Assembly (NCBI GenBank): GCA_029243605.1
Contig: JAQWRT010000053.1
Location: 1-35,195, forward strand
DNA: 35,195 nt
Direction: 5' to 3'
DNA from: Myxococcota bacterium
GTDB taxonomy: Bacteria; Myxococcota_A; UBA9160; UBA4427
Below are positions 32,752 to 35,195 of the stretch, one piece after another. Position numbers and translations under genes: made by a program. The notes under the pieces were generated by a model, which saw only the letters and a program-made list of their open reading frames with translations, did not search any database and was not told the DNA's origin. Numbering within the stretch: the stretch's first letter is position 1; every line of letters begins with the position of its first letter.

Positions 32752-34626
32752 CTAGCCCACTTCCCGCACTGCGCGCGCGGCCGCCTCGATGGCTGCCTGG
32801 AGCGAGGCCCCAGCCTCTGCATCTGCGTTGGCGATGCTGATGCGCCCGAGCGGCTTTCGGCCGAGTTCATGGGGAGCCTGGCCCTCTTCCCACTCGGGAT
32901 CGAAGAGTTGGGTGTAGGCGTATGTATAGCCATGCGACCATCGATTCACCGTGATTGCGGCGATATCGCGTTCGGCGTCGAAGCCGTTCGCGCCAAACAT
33001 GGCGGTCAGTTGTTTCTTTACGGCTTCTTCGTACTCGGCGAATGGCATCCGGTAGAGGCGGTGTCGGCCCAGACGGTAGAGATCGCGCGAATTTTCCTGG
33101 CCGCTCCTGGGAGGCGCCGGAGCGTGAGACATCCAGAGAACGAGAGGCTCGCTGCCTTTGCCGCTTTGAACATAATTTCCCAGGTTCACCGGAGGGGCCT
33201 TGGTGACCACGGAATAAAAGCTGCCCGGGCAGTGATATTGTGCGGGACCCGATGCATTGACCGAAGCCCCGCTGCGGAGCAGGACGTTGGTCATGACCAG
33301 TGGAATCTTGACACCGTATTTCAGATTCTCTTTCTGCGCTTCTGGGAGTTCGGGGCAAAGGTGCGGAATCAGGCCGTTGTAGCAGGCGAGGATGCTTTTC
33401 TTGGCGCTTACCTTGTAGGCCTTTCCGTTCTGTACGTACGAGACCTCTACGGATTCATCCGCGTTCTCGACGTTGACCACCGTGCTGTTCAGGCGCAGAC
33501 GCACCGGAGACTCTGCTCTATCGAGCTGGCTGTAGTCGAAGGGCGCATCGATCACGTCTTCCATCGAGCTCCCAGGCGCGACGCCCGGAATCAGGTTTCG
33601 AACCATCATGCGGGCGATGGAAGCGTTGCCGTCGGGAAAGAGGGGAAAGCGGATGTATTCCTTGGCCATTCCCCACAAGCTGTTTCCCATTTTTCCGGCC
33701 ATGCCGACGCTGCGCATGCCCGGGTACCCGAGCAGAAAACTCTCCGCGGTGGAGGCACAATCGGGCCCGAAGCCCATAAATATCTTGTGGTAAGGGTCGA
33801 AGAGCATGATGGTGGCTGGGTCGAGGCCCGCTCGGCTCCTCAGGAATTCATCGTAAGGTGTGCTTTCGGCATAACGCATTGTTTCCGTGAGCGAGAGGTC
33901 GTCCAGGAGATCCTTTTCGCCTTCGGCAAGGGCAATCAAACGTTGCTGCTGATCGGCGGGCAGGCCGAGCGCGCCCACGAGTTCCCGGCATTGGCCCCCG
34001 CCGCGCCACGCGTCCGCCCAGTCGCCGTGTACGATCTTGTTCTGGCCGTACTGTTCGCCGTTCAAGAAATAGCCTGACTTGGCATCCAGGTTCGAAAGCA
34101 GGTAGCCAGGCTCGCGAGCGGCGTCCAGTCGCTCCAAGTCGACGCCGATTTCGCCCAGCACGCGCTCGGTGGTGTCGGTGAAGGAGATGGTCTCAAGATT
34201 CACGCTGCCGCCGACGCCCAGCAGCATGCGGCCGCCGACATCGAATTCGTTTCGCTTGGCGTGCCCGCCAAAATCATCGTGATTGTCCAGGATAAGGATC
34301 TTCTTGTCGGCGCCTGCCTGCTGGCGGTAGAGGTAGGCCGCGGCGAGACCGCTCATGCCCCCGCCGACGATGACGAGATCGTAGGTTTCTTCCAGGGGGG
34401 CGTACTTTTTAGGCTTCTGTCCATTCCAGGCCAGGGCATGAGCCACCTCGAAGGAGCCCTTATGGCTGCCCCGCATGCCCGTAAGCGCTGGGGGGTAGTA
34501 GCCCTTGGGGAGTCTTTCCGGCGAAAGGCTACCGGTTTCCATCGCGAGCATGTCCCAGGGCGAAAGTGTTGCTCCGGCCGCCACTGTGAGGGCTGCGCCG
34601 TTCAAGAAGTCTCGGCGAGTGATCAT
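32752..34626 (-). CDS. Tat-exported FAD/NAD(P)-binding oxidoreductase, spermidine dehydrogenase (SpdH)-like
   Basis: I start at ATG 34626, 6 bases after GGAG, giving 624 residues; the ATG at 34638 adds four residues. The N-terminus MITRRDFLNGAALTVAAG is a twin-arginine signal, so the folded flavoprotein is exported to the periplasm. The motif GSHKGSFEVAHALAW, the Rossmann loop IVGGGMSGLAAAY (Gly88-x-Gly90-x-x-Gly93) and the acidic ILDNHDDFGGHAKRNEF segment match the SpdH-type flavin amine oxidoreductases, which cleave spermidine. The assignment to spermidine itself is uncertain because close homologues are often unnamed. It converges with the AOR gene (63-base gap) and is divergent from a truncated ORF that has the same Tat motif. 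Confidence 0.85.
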   Translation of the reverse strand: MITRRDFLNGAALTVAAGATLSPWDMLAMETGSLSPERLPKGYYPPALTGMRGSHKGSFEVAHALAWNGQKPKKYAPLEETYDLVIVGGGMSGLAAAYLYRQQAGADKKILILDNHDDFGGHAKRNEFDVGGRMLLGVGGSVNLETISFTDTTERVLGEIGVDLERLDAAREPGYLLSNLDAKSGYFLNGEQYGQNKIVHGDWADAWRGGGQCRELVGALGLPADQQQRLIALAEGEKDLLDDLSLTETMRYAESTPYDEFLRSRAGLDPATIMLFDPYHKIFMGFGPDCASTAESFLLGYPGMRSVGMAGKMGNSLWGMAKEYIRFPLFPDGNASIARMMVRNLIPGVAPGSSMEDVIDAPFDYSQLDRAESPVRLRLNSTVVNVENADESVEVSYVQNGKAYKVSAKKSILACYNGLIPHLCPELPEAQKENLKYGVKIPLVMTNVLLRSGASVNASGPAQYHCPGSFYSVVTKAPPVNLGNYVQSGKGSEPLVLWMSHAPAPPRSGQENSRDLYRLGRHRLYRMPFAEYEEAVKKQLTAMFGANGFDAERDIAAITVNRWSHGYTYAYTQLFDPEWEEGQAPHELGRKPLGRISIANADAEAGASLQAAIEAAARAVREVG

Positions 34627-34819
34627 GACCTTCTCCATTGCTCAGTTCGTTGGGCGACCGGGGGTGCGAGTCAAGGTGCGATCCGAGCGGTCGAGATTGG
34701 GCCGGTGAAATCCAAGTTCCCTTGCGAGATGATTTCGGTGGCTGAGCGAAGGATTTAGTATTTGCGTTCACTCATCACGGCCTAGGCCCGATGGTTGACT
34801 TTCGAAGACGGATGCTAAA

Positions 34820-34837
34820 ACATGTCGCTTGACATGT
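34820..34837. promoter_or_regulatory. Inverted repeat, possible operator
   Basis: ACATGTC (34820-34826) and GACATGT (34831-34837) are perfect inverted copies separated by GCTT. The repeat lies between the divergent SpdH-like gene and the Tat-leader ORF, 19 bases before the latter's start codon. A TTGACT (34795-34800) with weak AAACAT (34818-34823) could be a plus-strand promoter whose -10 it would cover. It resembles a dimeric regulator site in form only. Confidence 0.45.
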
Positions 34838-34856
34838 AAAGCATGAGGAGAGGTCA

Positions 34857-34952
34857 ATGACGGTCCGCATCACGCGCCGGGATTTCTTGAACAGGGTGGT
34901 GATCGGAGTAGGGCGAGGTTCTGGCCGCCAGTCGGCGCGATCGGAGGCATGA
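34857..34952 (+). pseudogene. Truncated Tat-leader ORF, probable gene remnant
   Basis: ATG 34857 has a strong ribosome-binding site (GAGGAGAGG just upstream) and encodes 31 residues that begin MTVRITRRDFLNRVVIGVG before drifting into GRGSGRQSARSEA and a TGA. The TRRDFLN twin-arginine motif is the same as in the divergent SpdH-like protein (ITRRDFLNG). It looks like the 5' end of a Tat-exported enzyme whose body has been lost, since the next gene starts 75 bases later. Alternatively it is a short leader peptide; no attenuator structure is evident. The start and motif are clearly visible, but the pseudogene interpretation is inferred. Confidence 0.6.
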
Positions 34953-35027
34953 ATCGATGGACCTTGAAAGGTATGCACTGAACCTGGTTTTCCGGGTGTG
35001 CCCTCTGAATTCGCGCGAGGGGGTTGA

Positions 35028-35195
35028 ATGCAGGATCTAGGCTTCATTACGGTCATCCCGGCGCTTGTCGTCTTTGTCCTGGCGATCTGGATGCGTCGCT
35101 CCATCGAGTCACTCCTTTGCGGAACCATCCTGGGGCTCGCGATCCTTCATGGACCGAATCTTCTCGGCGAGTTCACCGCTACGACGATCCGAGTG
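35028..35195 (+). CDS. Na+/H+ antiporter NhaC-type N-terminus (partial)
   Basis: An open frame starts at ATG 35028 after GAGGGGG and runs off the window; 56 residues are visible. It begins MQDLGFITVIPALVVFVLAI, then MRRSIESLLCGTILGLAIL and an NLLGEF end. Two hydrophobic helices separated by a short basic loop with the ...SLLCGTILG pattern match the N-terminus of NhaC-type antiporters. The family call rests on about 10% of a typical protein and could shift to another IT-superfamily transporter. It follows the Tat-leader remnant, whose promoter may drive it. Confidence 0.65.
   Translation, partial: MQDLGFITVIPALVVFVLAIWMRRSIESLLCGTILGLAILHGPNLLGEFTATTIRV

Noticed and set aside
34775..35128. 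117-codon minus-strand frame across the Tat remnant and antiporter start
   Set aside because: Low-complexity basic translation; the plus strand has clear starts with ribosome-binding sites in the same interval.

Overview
The window looks like a chromosomal segment of a GC-rich Gram-negative bacterium. Supporting signs are a TonB-dependent outer-membrane receptor, outer-membrane-type lipoproteins, a twin-arginine exported flavoprotein and a PEP-CTERM sorting signal. The mix of CRTAC1/UnbV (FG-GAP) proteins, a sulfatase-fold enzyme, a tungsten-type aldehyde oxidoreductase and amine-oxidising flavoenzymes recalls uncultured Myxococcota or other former Deltaproteobacteria. That placement is an impression, because no rRNA or other phylogenetic marker is present. 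I saw no tRNA, rRNA, CRISPR array, insertion sequence or phage gene. Coding density is high, no gap exceeds 300 bases, and gene blocks alternate in orientation, so convergent ends nearly touch (gaps of 10, 22, 37 and 63 bases, and one 32-base overlap).

Left part (1-14100): the tail of a PYROXD2/phytoene-desaturase-like flavoprotein, a membrane-anchored PDZ protein, and a DAO-type FAD oxidoreductase. Then come two large CRTAC1-family proteins arranged tail to tail, a PEP-CTERM surface protein followed by a hairpin, a sulfatase-superfamily hydrolase with Thr at the nucleophile position, and a TonB-dependent receptor.

Middle (14200-23400): three paralogues of a membrane-anchored helical-repeat family that I cannot name (14246-15451, 17924-19135, 19265-20413). 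They surround a long TPR lipoprotein resembling the PrsT-type TPR lipoproteins of PEP-CTERM/exosortase systems. A multi-pass membrane protein with a C-terminal spermidine-synthase-like domain follows.

Right part (23400-35195): a probable amine and one-carbon region. It holds formate-tetrahydrofolate ligase (fhs), a trimethylamine/dimethylamine-dehydrogenase-type iron-sulfur flavoprotein, and a sodium:solute symporter translationally coupled to a 45-residue membrane protein. A DAO-type oxidoreductase, a MoaD/ThiS-like protein and an aldehyde ferredoxin oxidoreductase follow in one operon. After these come an exported SpdH-like flavoprotein, a truncated Tat-leader ORF behind an inverted repeat, and the start of an NhaC-type antiporter. 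A plausible reading is that an imported amine is oxidatively cleaved, the aldehyde is oxidised by the AOR, and one-carbon units enter the folate pool through Fhs. This pathway is inferred from families and gene order. The altered substrate pocket of the dehydrogenase suggests the amine is not trimethylamine.
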